From Kazachstania africana CBS 2517 (Eukaryota > Ascomycota > Saccharomycetes > Saccharomycetales > Saccharomycetaceae), in the NCBI RefSeq assembly GCF_000304475.1, contig NC_018950.1, positions 310,001-374,000 on the forward strand: DNA of 64,000 nucleotides, written 5' to 3'. This document shows positions 1 to 9,204 of the stretch, one piece after another; the first letter of the stretch is position 1; each line of letters opens with the position of its first letter. The notes beneath the pieces are model-generated. The model did not search any database, was not told the DNA's origin, and worked only from the letters and a program-made list of their open reading frames with translations. A program made the position numbers and the translations under genes.

Positions 1-575
1 TGAAGTAATTGGAATATCTGGCAAACACTTGTATGGAATGTTCGTTTATACGTCCAAATGAATGTTCCAATCAATTTTGCTGCGGTATTTTGGCGTTCGT
101 CTCTCGTTTACGGTTGCAGATCGAAAGAGAATAAATGGCGTTATTTTGAAGAGAAGAAGTACGGGGAAAAATGTTCAATTTTGGTACCTTAAAGTGTATG
201 AGAAGCGAGATGATAACGGAAGACGCCATAGACGAAGGTCAATAATTCTCGCAACGGCTTGTTGAGCCATTCATTTTTAGTGTAAACTTGCGAACCGACA
301 GACGTGGAACCCCGCACCAAGAGTATCAGCGAAGCAGCCGTTCACTTGAAACCTTGGCTGAAATACGGAAAGGTATCGCTTGGGAGAAGGATCCATAACG
401 GTTCCGTCCGCCTCACGGAACCTGTACCTGAATTGACACTTCTTGGCTGAAAACATATAAAAGGGAAGTATAAAACGTCAAATTCAGATTCAAAATTCTA
501 TCTTTTTTCAATGGCATATTCAATTTTGATAAAATTGATATTTATATATACATCTACCCACCAACTCAAAATAAT
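1..575 (+). promoter_or_regulatory. Upstream region of the phenolic acid decarboxylase gene
   Basis: I see no credible gene here; a 67-codon frame at 62-265 is unsupported. A consensus TATA box (TATAAAAG) lies at 456-463, about 113 bp before the ATG at 576. ACGGAA occurs at 216-221, 365-370 and 415-420. The last copy is the right arm of a perfect 8-bp inverted repeat, GGTTCCGT (400-407) and ACGGAACC (415-422), with a 7-bp spacer. Paired CCG/CGG triplets are typical of binding sites for Zn2Cys6 transcription factors; that such a factor controls the gene is inference. Confidence 0.55.
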
Positions 576-1091
576 ATGCCTGCATTTGACAAACACGATT
601 TAAGCGGTTTTGCTGGTAAACACATTGTTTACACTTACGACAACGGCTGGAACTACGAAATTTACGTTAAAAATGAAAAGACAATCGACTACCGTATTCA
701 TTCTGGTATTGTTGGTGGTCGCTGGGTTAAAGATCAAGAAGTCTACATCGCTCGTGTCGGTGAACAAATTTACAAGATTTCATGGACTGAACCAACTGGT
801 ACTGACGTCAGTTTGACTGCCAATTTGACTGACTTAATATACCACGGTACCATCTTCTTCCCACGTTGGGTTATCAACGACCCAAAGAAGACTGTTTGCT
901 TCCAAAATGACTTCATCCCAAAGATGGAAGCCTATCGTGCCGAAGGTCCGGCCTACCCAACTGAAGTTATCGATGAATTCGCCACCATCACCTTTATTCA
1001 AGATGCTGGTCTCAATGATAATGATCTGATCAGTGTTCCACCTTCTGAGTTGCCACCAAACTTCCCAGAATGTCTACGTAAGAACAAATAA
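576..1091 (+). CDS. Phenolic acid decarboxylase, bacterial PadC type
   Basis: The 171-residue protein matches the small bacterial phenolic acid decarboxylases (PF05870 family, normally 160-180 residues), which remove CO2 from p-coumaric, ferulic and caffeic acid to give 4-vinylphenols without a cofactor. Visible family blocks are YTYDNGW (19-25), DYRIHSGIVGGRW (38-50), KISWTEPTGTDV (67-78) and HGTIFFPRWV. The catalytic set known from the bacterial enzymes is present: Tyr19, Tyr21, Arg49 and Glu72. The gene is complete and intronless, with a TATA box about 113 bp upstream. Codons are strongly biased to those preferred in yeast (GGT, GCT, CCA, AAG, TAC), suggesting high expression and long residence, though Arg is often CGT or CGC. 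It is unrelated to the prenyl-flavin PAD1/FDC1 system. S. cerevisiae has no such gene beside NNF2, so it was probably gained by transfer from bacteria or through another fungus. Likely cytosolic: no targeting signal is seen. Confidence 0.94.
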   Translation: MPAFDKHDLSGFAGKHIVYTYDNGWNYEIYVKNEKTIDYRIHSGIVGGRWVKDQEVYIARVGEQIYKISWTEPTGTDVSLTANLTDLIYHGTIFFPRWVINDPKKTVCFQNDFIPKMEAYRAEGPAYPTEVIDEFATITFIQDAGLNDNDLISVPPSELPPNFPECLRKNK

Positions 1092-1580
1092 GTCTACATG
1101 ACATAATTCCATCCACCATTTCGCTCTCTTCTTTTATACGTTTTATATAGCATTTAACAAAACTAAATTAGCTTAGTTCTCCCACTTTTCCTTCCTCTTC
1201 TTGGAAGCATACGATATGATATTCGCTTCAGTAATGATAGAGCTTCTTATTCAATGCAGATCTTTTATATGACTTTTATCCAATCTCTCTCCGAAGGAAA
1301 AACTTTGAATTTGACGGGAAATATTCCGTCCAGAAACCAAACAGTATACAATATTTTGAAAAATTTTGATGATTAGAAATAGTCATATAAAGTAACATCA
1401 CTACGTACATAAAGTGAGATTTTGCATTTCTCTGAAAGCTACATTGGTTAAGAATAACCACGCAAAATTGCATTCATTTTCGCTACTTTCTTTCTAGACA
1501 ATCAAGATCTCTCCTTTTAACACTGTAAAGAAATAGAAGAAAAAGGTAGATCACTTACTGACGTATAAGAGAAAGAAGAA
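1092..1580. other. Intergenic region between the decarboxylase gene and NNF2
   Basis: This 489-bp AT-rich spacer must hold the 3' end of the decarboxylase gene and the NNF2 promoter. I see no RNA gene, long repeat or convincing coding frame; a 65-codon frame on the minus strand has no recognisable features. Confidence 0.5.
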
Positions 1581-4298
1581 ATGTTCCGTGGTGGCTGCAT
1601 AAGCCTATCTAGTAGGCATCGCTTCGAAGATACTTTGGCATTGTTCATAGTGTTTTTAAGTTTCAATCACTTCTCTTCACTATGTTTATTAGTCACTTTC
1701 ATTTTAATGACCAAATTCAAAAATTTTATCACCAATATGTTTATTACATTATTTCTTCAAAAGAAGCCTTCGCCTCGTATCGAAGAAGTTTCCCATATTG
1801 AGAGCGTAGGCTCTTTGTCTTCACAGTCCTCGTCCATGAAGGTCCCAAATGGTGCAGCTACTAGTAAAAAATTATCTCGCAATCAAAACACAAGTATCTT
1901 CAAAGAGAAATTCATATTGGCCCCATTTCTACACGCGGTAGTTGAGTTCACACTGGCTACAGTCCTGAAAGTATATGGAGGAAACTACTTCGTAGTGCCA
2001 ACTGAAAAGTTAGCAATTGCAATCATTGCCTCGTTTATGATTAACGATCCTGGTGATTGTTTAAGTTATGCTACTATTTGCACAGTCCTTTATGCAGTAT
2101 CAAGTAATATACTGAAGAGATTGGCCCCTTTCAACGACGGACCACCATTCGTTTTCTATCAATCAATAAAGACATTCCCATTGAAAAGTCCATTGATATC
2201 ATTTTTTTACAGATACTCTTTGATTCTGTTTAAATTGCTCCATTTGTTTGTCCCCACAATTCCTAACGAATGGAACAAATATATTACCCATCTTTGTTAC
2301 TATCTATCTTTGCACATTGTATACACACAGTTTGCAAGAAATACAGTATTTTCTAGCGATTCTCAGCAACCAGTGGCGAAGAAAAATAGTGTTTTACGTT
2401 CCTTATCCACGTCTTCTCCTCATGGTTTCAAGAGCCATCAAGCCAAAGATGAACTCCATCATCGAATTCCCTCTGCAACTTCTCAAAGAATTTTATCATC
2501 TTCATCAGCAAAAAATGATAATTCTTTGAACACAAATGTTATTAATGATAATCCAGCAGGTTTGAAAAACAATACTGCAAATATAGGAAAGTCAAACAAC
2601 AATAAAACTTTTGTTAATAATATTTTACCCCATTTCACTAATGTTGTTGGTCAAATCAAGACTTTTGAACCAACTGTGACCGTTCCAGAAAAGACCAACG
2701 TACAGACAGTCACTACTACTTCAACAGAAAAAAGTTCCAACACTTCTTCAAGTAACGTTGTGCTTTCAAACAATGAAAATAATTTTATAAATCAATTTTA
2801 TGAAATAGGTATTGAAAATCTGGACACTGAAATTTCAAGTGATTTGAAAACAGATATTACCGTAACATCAAATTTGGAAAATTTCATTAGGTATCTTTTT
2901 GAGGCTGATAAGAAAGTTTTAATTTCACCCCTTTGGTCCATTTTAGTCACTTTGAAAACTACAAATTTCGAAAAGAAATATTTGAAGGAATTTAAAGAAA
3001 CAAAAGAGAAAGTCGATGATTTAACTCCACTCAGCTCATCGAATGATGATACTATAACTCCAGTACCCTCTGTAGAAGAGCATGGACCGCACAATTCTCT
3101 TGATTACTCTGCAATTGACGGCAGGAAAAGGACTAAAAGTGTATTCAATCGTTCTGACGACCCCTTGAACTCTATGGCTTTGATTGCCCAGACAGCATCT
3201 GATGATTTTAGTCAATTGAACCTATTATCCACGAATGATAACATATTCAACAGAAAAGAAAACGATTATAAAGTCTGTATCGTGGAAATAGGTACGCATA
3301 GTTTAACGTTTCACATTGAAAATTTACACGACGGTGAACTCATCGTTCTGGTTAATGGACTTATTTGGTCTGAAGTCTCTTGTTCTTTGATTTTAGAGCA
3401 CGTTGGTGAAGAATATGTCGTTGTTAATGGGCTAGTACCTTCATGTTCTTATGACATACAATTTATTAATAGGTTAAATCAGACCGCAGTATTTTTTAAT
3501 ACCGACTTGATAATTAGAACAAAAGGTCAAGGTGATCGTAATGTGTCCGACGATTCAGCGGATAAGCTTTCTAAAAATTTTGAAAAGCTAGATCTTACTT
3601 TCCCATCTTATTACCATAGAAAATTTTTATCACCTTTATTGACATTAAAGCACTCTGTCCTGACCACAAATGCAAATTTATCAGATGAGAGGCTTAAACT
3701 GAAAAAAACAAAGAAAGAGATTACCAAAAAACTGAATGCATTTAAACAAGAAATTGACCATTTGAAGAACAAATTGAAACAAAATGCATCTACAGAGGAG
3801 AAGAATTCATCTAAAGTGGAAAATCTGAAAATTGCGCTTCAACAAAATGAAAATTCTGTAGCTGAATTAGAAGAAGAGTTTAAAAACGTAAGCAAGGATG
3901 AATTTGAGCTAGAAGATAGATACTTGGAGAAAAAAAATTATCATCTCAAAAAGGAATTAGAATTCAGTAAAGCTGAAGAAAATTTGAAGAAGAAATTAGA
4001 TGAAGTCACAGGTAAAATGGGAAAATTAGAAACCGAATACAACCAGTTGTTGTCAAGAAAGGAGAAATTAGAAGCTAGACGTGATAGGTTACAGAAAGAA
4101 TTGGACCAAAATAACGAAATATTTGAAGTATTCAAGGCTAATTTCCTTCAAAAGAAGGAGAAGGAAAGATCCAAGAGAGAAGATATAAGGGCTCGTGAGA
4201 TCAATGAATTGGAATTGCAAATTAAGGGTCTTGAGCAGGATATTAGCCGTCTAGAGGCTGAAAATGAGAGAATTCAACCAATTTTGAATCGTTATTAA
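1581..4298 (+). CDS. NNF2: Nnf2-like membrane and coiled-coil protein
   Basis: The 905-residue protein corresponds to S. cerevisiae Nnf2 (about 936 residues) by position directly before UTP22 and by architecture. The N-terminal quarter carries several hydrophobic stretches (about residues 18-45, 108-125, 140-160 and 200-225) that look like membrane segments. A long polar Ser/Asn/Thr-rich middle follows, and from about residue 690 to the C terminus there is a charged heptad-rich coiled coil. Nnf2 is poorly characterised; genetic and physical links to the RNA polymerase subunit Rpb8 have been reported in S. cerevisiae, and I can add no function from sequence. The start is the first ATG of the frame; Met43, just after the first hydrophobic segment, is an alternative. 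The family assignment rests mainly on synteny. Confidence 0.8.
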   Translation: MFRGGCISLSSRHRFEDTLALFIVFLSFNHFSSLCLLVTFILMTKFKNFITNMFITLFLQKKPSPRIEEVSHIESVGSLSSQSSSMKVPNGAATSKKLSRNQNTSIFKEKFILAPFLHAVVEFTLATVLKVYGGNYFVVPTEKLAIAIIASFMINDPGDCLSYATICTVLYAVSSNILKRLAPFNDGPPFVFYQSIKTFPLKSPLISFFYRYSLILFKLLHLFVPTIPNEWNKYITHLCYYLSLHIVYTQFARNTVFSSDSQQPVAKKNSVLRSLSTSSPHGFKSHQAKDELHHRIPSATSQRILSSSSAKNDNSLNTNVINDNPAGLKNNTANIGKSNNNKTFVNNILPHFTNVVGQIKTFEPTVTVPEKTNVQTVTTTSTEKSSNTSSSNVVLSNNENNFINQFYEIGIENLDTEISSDLKTDITVTSNLENFIRYLFEADKKVLISPLWSILVTLKTTNFEKKYLKEFKETKEKVDDLTPLSSSNDDTITPVPSVEEHGPHNSLDYSAIDGRKRTKSVFNRSDDPLNSMALIAQTASDDFSQLNLLSTNDNIFNRKENDYKVCIVEIGTHSLTFHIENLHDGELIVLVNGLIWSEVSCSLILEHVGEEYVVVNGLVPSCSYDIQFINRLNQTAVFFNTDLIIRTKGQGDRNVSDDSADKLSKNFEKLDLTFPSYYHRKFLSPLLTLKHSVLTTNANLSDERLKLKKTKKEITKKLNAFKQEIDHLKNKLKQNASTEEKNSSKVENLKIALQQNENSVAELEEEFKNVSKDEFELEDRYLEKKNYHLKKELEFSKAEENLKKKLDEVTGKMGKLETEYNQLLSRKEKLEARRDRLQKELDQNNEIFEVFKANFLQKKEKERSKREDIRAREINELELQIKGLEQDISRLEAENERIQPILNRY

Positions 4299-4619
4299 GT
4301 GAAATATAATTTGTTTTCACGGCATATACACATATATAACAGTTTAATGTTACACTCTGAGTTGATTGCATGTAAAACATCTGATGAATATCTCTTGGGT
4401 TTCTAACTATGCTAATAGAATTTATATACCTGACGTTCGATAACTTGGATACCTATCCGAGATATATACATGGTGTTCTACATGATCTTAGCATGAAAAT
4501 AACATTTATTTAATTCTCTCAATTGTAGCTGCCTAACACCTTGCTTCGGAATCGAATTATGGGGACCGATTCTTATTACTAGAAGCTAATATACGCTGTT
4601 TACCCTCATCTTACAGGTT
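4299..4619. other. Intergenic spacer, NNF2 to tRNA-Thr
   Basis: This is a 321-bp AT-rich spacer. I looked for a long terminal repeat, because yeast Ty elements favour sites upstream of tRNA genes, and found no convincing TG...CA bounded element. Nothing else is recognised. Confidence 0.4.
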
Positions 4620-4691
4620 GCCTCCTTAGCTTAGTGGTAGAGCGTTGCACTTGTAATGCAAAGGTCGCTAGTTCAATTCTGGCAGGTGGCA
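4620..4691 (+). tRNA. tT(UGU): tRNA-Thr (anticodon TGT)
   Basis: The 72-nt cloverleaf has acceptor arm GCCTCCT paired with AGGTGGC plus discriminator A, A box TAGCTTAGTGG, anticodon stem TTGCA/TGCAA with loop CTTGTAA, and B box GTTCAATTC. The anticodon TGT is at 4652-4654 and reads ACA threonine codons. There is no intron. A T6 Pol III terminator follows at 4694-4699. A tRNA-Thr(UGU) gene also lies near NNF2 in S. cerevisiae as far as I recall. Confidence 0.97.
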
Positions 4692-4693
4692 TA

Positions 4694-4699
4694 TTTTTT
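4694..4699 (+). terminator. Pol III terminator of tRNA-Thr
   Basis: A run of six T residues starts three bases after the tRNA 3' end, the usual RNA polymerase III stop signal. Confidence 0.8.
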
Positions 4700-5300
4700 A
4701 CAATCCCCAAAAAAAATAAAAATTTTTCTGCAATGGAGTGCTGCACATAATCCAGCGTCCCTACAATGAGCATATCTCCATACGTACTGTTCATTCGTGA
4801 GAGTAATGCATATAAGCAGATAGCTTGCCTTGTTATATAACTTCTAGCACACCAACATAACTTCGCACGATATGCATTTTTCCCTTCAGCTTCGTTTCTC
4901 TCCGCCTAAAAGAAGAAACCAAAAAATTGCTCTTTCTCTATGCTCGGCGGAGGGAAAGTTTCGAATTGAATTTTCCCTCGCTGGAAAGAAAGCCCAGCTT
5001 GATTTCTCTCTCTCTCCAGAGAACGCGCTGCCCGTGTGTTTTGCCGGGAGAGGGAAAGCTCGCCTCTGTGTGAATAGTTAAGCTCTAGGCGGAAAATTTT
5101 CATTAGAGGAAATTGAAATTTTTCAATTTTGAGATGATCAAACTCAAGGTGTTCTAGTGGTCATAACTAGCATAGATACCAAGATTATACATTCTGCTGC
5201 TAGACCTTTGATTACTCACTCAACTGGTTACTTATTACATTCCATTTCTCTGTATTTATATCTATTGTGAATTCATATACCTTCCAGATTACATCGAAAA
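4700..5300 (+). promoter_or_regulatory. UTP22 upstream region with RRPE and PAC-like elements
   Basis: An RRPE element, AAATTTTTCA (reverse complement TGAAAAATTT), lies at 5116-5125 and a PAC-like GAGATGAT at 5131-5138, about 165-185 bp before the UTP22 ATG. This is the standard pair for ribosome-biogenesis genes; PAC is bound by Dot6/Tod6 and RRPE by Stb3. Further upstream, 4890-5095 is locally GC-richer and carries GAGGGAAA at 4950-4957 and 5050-5057, its reverse complement at 4972-4979, and TCCGCCTA (4901-4908) facing TAGGCGGA (5086-5093). A factor for those elements is unknown to me. Confidence 0.65.
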
Positions 5301-8300
5301 ATGGTTACAACGAAGAGAAAAGCCTCTGAACTTACAGAGTCAGGCGATATTACAACTTCCAATAAGAAGGTTAGTTTGAAAAGTGACATAGAAAATGATA
5401 CAAAGCTCACTGAACAGCATTTAAGTCATAGTGATGAGGATGATACGAGCGATGAGGACGAAGAATCACAAGTGAAAAGTAAGAATACAGCAAAGAATAG
5501 TAGCACAGCATCTCAAGATATACATATAGCGAGAGAAACAGCAGAGTTATTCAAATCAAACATCTTCAAATTACAAATAGATGAACTACTAGAACAAGTC
5601 AAATTAAAAGAGTCTCACGTTTTAAAAGTGGAAAAATTTTTACATAAATTATATGACCTTATTCAACAAGTTCCTGAGTGGGAATCAAAATCTATGTCAG
5701 AAGTCAACTCATTTTTCAAAGATAAGGTCGTTTCTGTTCCATTCGTTGATCCAAGGCCTTCTGAAGCAACAACTAAATACAAATTTGATTATAAGAGACC
5801 AGATGTATCTTTGATTGGTTCCTTTGCATTAAAATCCGGTATGTACCAACCTCAAGGTTCTGTCATAGACGTACTATTAACCATGCCGGAGTCTTTATTT
5901 GAGAAAAAAGATTATTTAAATTTCAGATGTTTACATAAGAGAAGTGTCTATTTGGCTTACTTAACTCACCATCTATCAATTTTGTTTGCCAAGGAAAAAC
6001 TAGATAGTTTCCTGGCTTTAGAATACTCTTACTTCAATAATGATCCACTATTACCAATTTTAACTTTGAATTGCCAAAAGCCAATAGAAGATCAACATAA
6101 TGAACTAAATTTCTATAAGACAAAATTTTCAATCAATTTAATTATTGGATTCCCATCCGAGATATTTGAACCAAAAAAATTATTACCAAATAAGAATTGT
6201 ATTAGAGTAGCGAACGAAGAAAATGCATTACCTGCCACACCACTCTACAATTTTGCAATCCTTTCCTCATCTACCCACGAAACCTATCTAAAGTACCTTT
6301 ACAAAGCAAAGAAACAAACTGAATCATTCCAAGAAGCAATAATATTAGGTAGATTATGGTTACACCAAAGAGGTTTCTCTTCAAAATCATCACATTCTGG
6401 CTCTCTAAGTGGGTTTGGAACCTTTGAATTCACTGTGCTTATGGCTGCCTTGTTAAATGGTGGCGGTGTCAACGGTAATAAAATCTTATTACACGGTTTC
6501 TCATCATACCAGTTATTCAAAGGTGTTATAAAATATCTAGCCACTATGGATCTTTGCGATAATGGCCATCTACAATTCCACTCTGATATTAACTATGCTG
6601 CATCCCTTTCCAAATACGTCCAAGAAGGTTTTCAAACCCCTACTTTGTTCGATAAAACTACAAAAGTCAATATCCTAACAAAAATGACAGCTAGCTCATA
6701 TCAGGCTTTGAAAGTATATGCAAAGGAAACTTTAGCAATGCTAAATAATGTTGTTCAAGACCAATTTTCCAATATTTTCTTAACTAATATCGGTAAACTA
6801 GATCAATTGAAGTATGATATGTGCTTTAATGTTTACTTTCCACAAGTCGGCAATGGTCCTTCCGCTTCAATCTTGACATCCAAATTCACTGCAAGTGAAA
6901 GAGTAAAATTCATTACTGCCGAAAATTTTCTAGTCAATAAGATAACGAGTGTTCTTAAATTCGCACTCGGTGATAGAATCAATGCCTTGGAAGTTGAATT
7001 AGCAGGCCAAAGATCAAGCTTCCCAGTTTCAAAGAGAAAAGTCCATTCTAATGGCTTAAATTTGCGTTGTATCAAAATTAAGCTGTTAACTAACCCAATG
7101 GAATCTGAGAAGTTGGTTACCAAGGGCCCAGCTCATTTTGAAGAGGTCACACCAGAAGCTGCTCTGTTTAAAGATTTCTGGGGTCCAAAATCTTCCTTAC
7201 GTCGTTTCAAAGATGGCTCCATTATAAACAGTTGTGTCTGGTCCACATCTTCATCTGAGCCAATTGTCTCTGCCATAGTAGATTTTGTATTGAAGAGACA
7301 TATTTCTGAAAAAATAAGGATAGAAAACAACATCACAAGACAAATACAAGATTTATTGCCACTACCTAACCTACCAGCAAGTTCTAATACCTCTGTACTA
7401 AACTTAACAAGCTTTTTCAATTTGAAAAAGTCGTTTGATGAATTATACAAGATTATGTTCAAGATGAAATTACCACTATCTATTAAATCATTATTACCTG
7501 TCGGCTCTGCATTTAGATACACAAGTCTTTGCCAACCGGTTCCATTTGCATATGCCAATCCAGATTTCCTTCAGGATGTTATCTTAGAATTTGAGACATC
7601 ACCAAAATGGCCAGATGAAATTTCTTCCTTGGAAAAATCAAAAACTGCATTCTTATTGAAAATTCAAGAGCAGCTAGCTTCTCAGTATGGTAGTCAATAT
7701 AAATCTTTCTTCACTCGTGATGAGGTAGTTCCATTCAATTTAGACGTCACCGCCTTAAATGTTTTAACTCCCGAAGGTTATGGGTTCAGATTCAAAGTTT
7801 TAACTGAACGAGACGAAATTCTATATCTAAGAGCCATATCCAATGCAAGAAATGAGGTCAAACCAGAATTAGAAAAAACATTTTTAAGTTTCACATCAGC
7901 ATATCTTGCCTCAGTTAGACATACAAGAACCATTGAAAACATCTCTCATTCATACCAATTTTATTCTCCAACTGTGAGACTCTTCAAGAAATGGCTAGAT
8001 ACACATTTACTGCTCGGTCACTTAAAAGAAGAACTTGTAGAGCTAATTGCAATCAAACCATTTGTTGATCATGCTCCATATTCTATCCCAGGTTCCGTAG
8101 AAAATGGGTTCTTGAAGATACTGAAATTTTTAAGTCAATGGAATTGGAAGGAAGATCCAATGATTTTAGATTTAGTAAAGCCAGAAGAGAGCTTTGATAG
8201 TTCTTTTGAAACCAGTATTGGTGCCAATGATTTGGATTCTGCTACTATGAAGAGACTTTCAGAAAATCTTACGCTGGCTCAATACAAGGATATCCAATCC

Positions 8301-8942
8301 AATTTTGCAAATTTAAGAAAGGGCGATCCAAATGGTTTACATGTTCAATTTTTTGTCGCTTCTAGAAACGACCCCAGTGGTATCCTATATTCCAGTGCCA
8401 TTCCTTTAGCTATTGCCACTAGATTGACTGCATTAGCTAAGGTCGCTACTAACCTAATCCAGGCACACGGATTAAACGAAGAAACAATAAACTTACTATT
8501 CACTCCAGGATTGAATGACTATGATTTCATTGCTCGCTTGAAAGTCCCATTCAGTATGAAAACTTCCTGTGGTGTTTTGGAAAGCACAGAATTCAAAAAC
8601 TTAACCTCATCTGGGTCTGCTTTCCCAGAGAACTTGGATGAACTAAGTGAAAAAATGGATCCAACATACCATTTAGTTAAGTATCTGAATATGAAGTACA
8701 AAAACAGTTTGATTTTTTCGAGCCATAGATATATTGGAGTAAATGGAGGCAAGAAAGGTGATAGAAATGTGATTACTGGTTTAATAAAGCCAATGTTCAA
8801 GAAACAACAGAAATTTCGTGTAAATATGGATTGTAACGTTAAGCCTGTTGATAATGAAAGTGTAGTTTTGAATAAGGAGGCTATATTTAATGAGATTGCT
8901 GCATTCGGAGACCAACTCATAGTAGATTTTCAGTCCCATTAA
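5301..8942 (+). CDS. UTP22: Utp22, U3 processome / UTP-C subunit
   Basis: The 1213-residue protein corresponds to Utp22 (1237 residues in S. cerevisiae; Nrap family). Utp22 is a nucleolar scaffold of the 90S pre-ribosome that binds Rrp7 in the UTP-C subcomplex, is needed for early pre-rRNA cleavage and 18S maturation, and also links to Ifh1 and CK2. An acidic low-complexity stretch at about residues 43-60 precedes the repeated nucleotidyltransferase-like and poly(A)-polymerase-like modules of the Nrap fold; I see no intact catalytic triad, as expected for this degenerate family. Length and the flanking genes NNF2 and PRP31 match S. cerevisiae. The upstream region carries RRPE and PAC-like motifs, consistent with control as part of the ribosome-biogenesis regulon. 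Confidence 0.95.
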   Translation: MVTTKRKASELTESGDITTSNKKVSLKSDIENDTKLTEQHLSHSDEDDTSDEDEESQVKSKNTAKNSSTASQDIHIARETAELFKSNIFKLQIDELLEQVKLKESHVLKVEKFLHKLYDLIQQVPEWESKSMSEVNSFFKDKVVSVPFVDPRPSEATTKYKFDYKRPDVSLIGSFALKSGMYQPQGSVIDVLLTMPESLFEKKDYLNFRCLHKRSVYLAYLTHHLSILFAKEKLDSFLALEYSYFNNDPLLPILTLNCQKPIEDQHNELNFYKTKFSINLIIGFPSEIFEPKKLLPNKNCIRVANEENALPATPLYNFAILSSSTHETYLKYLYKAKKQTESFQEAIILGRLWLHQRGFSSKSSHSGSLSGFGTFEFTVLMAALLNGGGVNGNKILLHGFSSYQLFKGVIKYLATMDLCDNGHLQFHSDINYAASLSKYVQEGFQTPTLFDKTTKVNILTKMTASSYQALKVYAKETLAMLNNVVQDQFSNIFLTNIGKLDQLKYDMCFNVYFPQVGNGPSASILTSKFTASERVKFITAENFLVNKITSVLKFALGDRINALEVELAGQRSSFPVSKRKVHSNGLNLRCIKIKLLTNPMESEKLVTKGPAHFEEVTPEAALFKDFWGPKSSLRRFKDGSIINSCVWSTSSSEPIVSAIVDFVLKRHISEKIRIENNITRQIQDLLPLPNLPASSNTSVLNLTSFFNLKKSFDELYKIMFKMKLPLSIKSLLPVGSAFRYTSLCQPVPFAYANPDFLQDVILEFETSPKWPDEISSLEKSKTAFLLKIQEQLASQYGSQYKSFFTRDEVVPFNLDVTALNVLTPEGYGFRFKVLTERDEILYLRAISNARNEVKPELEKTFLSFTSAYLASVRHTRTIENISHSYQFYSPTVRLFKKWLDTHLLLGHLKEELVELIAIKPFVDHAPYSIPGSVENGFLKILKFLSQWNWKEDPMILDLVKPEESFDSSFETSIGANDLDSATMKRLSENLTLAQYKDIQSNFANLRKGDPNGLHVQFFVASRNDPSGILYSSAIPLAIATRLTALAKVATNLIQAHGLNEETINLLFTPGLNDYDFIARLKVPFSMKTSCGVLESTEFKNLTSSGSAFPENLDELSEKMDPTYHLVKYLNMKYKNSLIFSSHRYIGVNGGKKGDRNVITGLIKPMFKKQQKFRVNMDCNVKPVDNESVVLNKEAIFNEIAAFGDQLIVDFQSH

Positions 8943-9117
8943 GTAACCAATAATTTATAACACATGGATATAACATGAATTTGTATAATATAAAGTTTTT
9001 AACTCAACTATATTGAATGTTACCGATTATTACATTTTATATGCGTGCTCTTAAAATAATTTGTACAAATATTATTAGCTAAAAAATATTAAAAGTGTGC
9101 CATGAAAAAGTGAAAAG

Positions 9118-9135
9118 CTCATCGAAAAAAATTTC
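9118..9135. promoter_or_regulatory. PAC plus RRPE-like element before PRP31
   Basis: CTCATCG at 9118-9124 is the reverse complement of the PAC core CGATGAG, and is followed directly by AAAAAAATTTCA, an RRPE-like sequence. It sits about 75-85 bp before the PRP31 ATG at 9205. UTP22 ends at 8942 on the same strand, so the element can only serve PRP31. Confidence 0.6.
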
Positions 9136-9204
9136 AGTTGGATAAAGCCCACAATTAGAAAAGAGCACGCTCTACTCTATTATGAATATTGATCCAGGTC
9201 TATA

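Noticed and set aside
62..265. 67-codon frame upstream of the decarboxylase gene
   Set aside because: No recognisable motif; it lies among promoter-like repeats and such short frames are expected by chance.
4299..4619. Possible Ty LTR upstream of tRNA-Thr
   Set aside because: The interval is AT-rich as LTRs are, but I found no TG...CA ends, target-site duplication or alignable delta, sigma or tau sequence.
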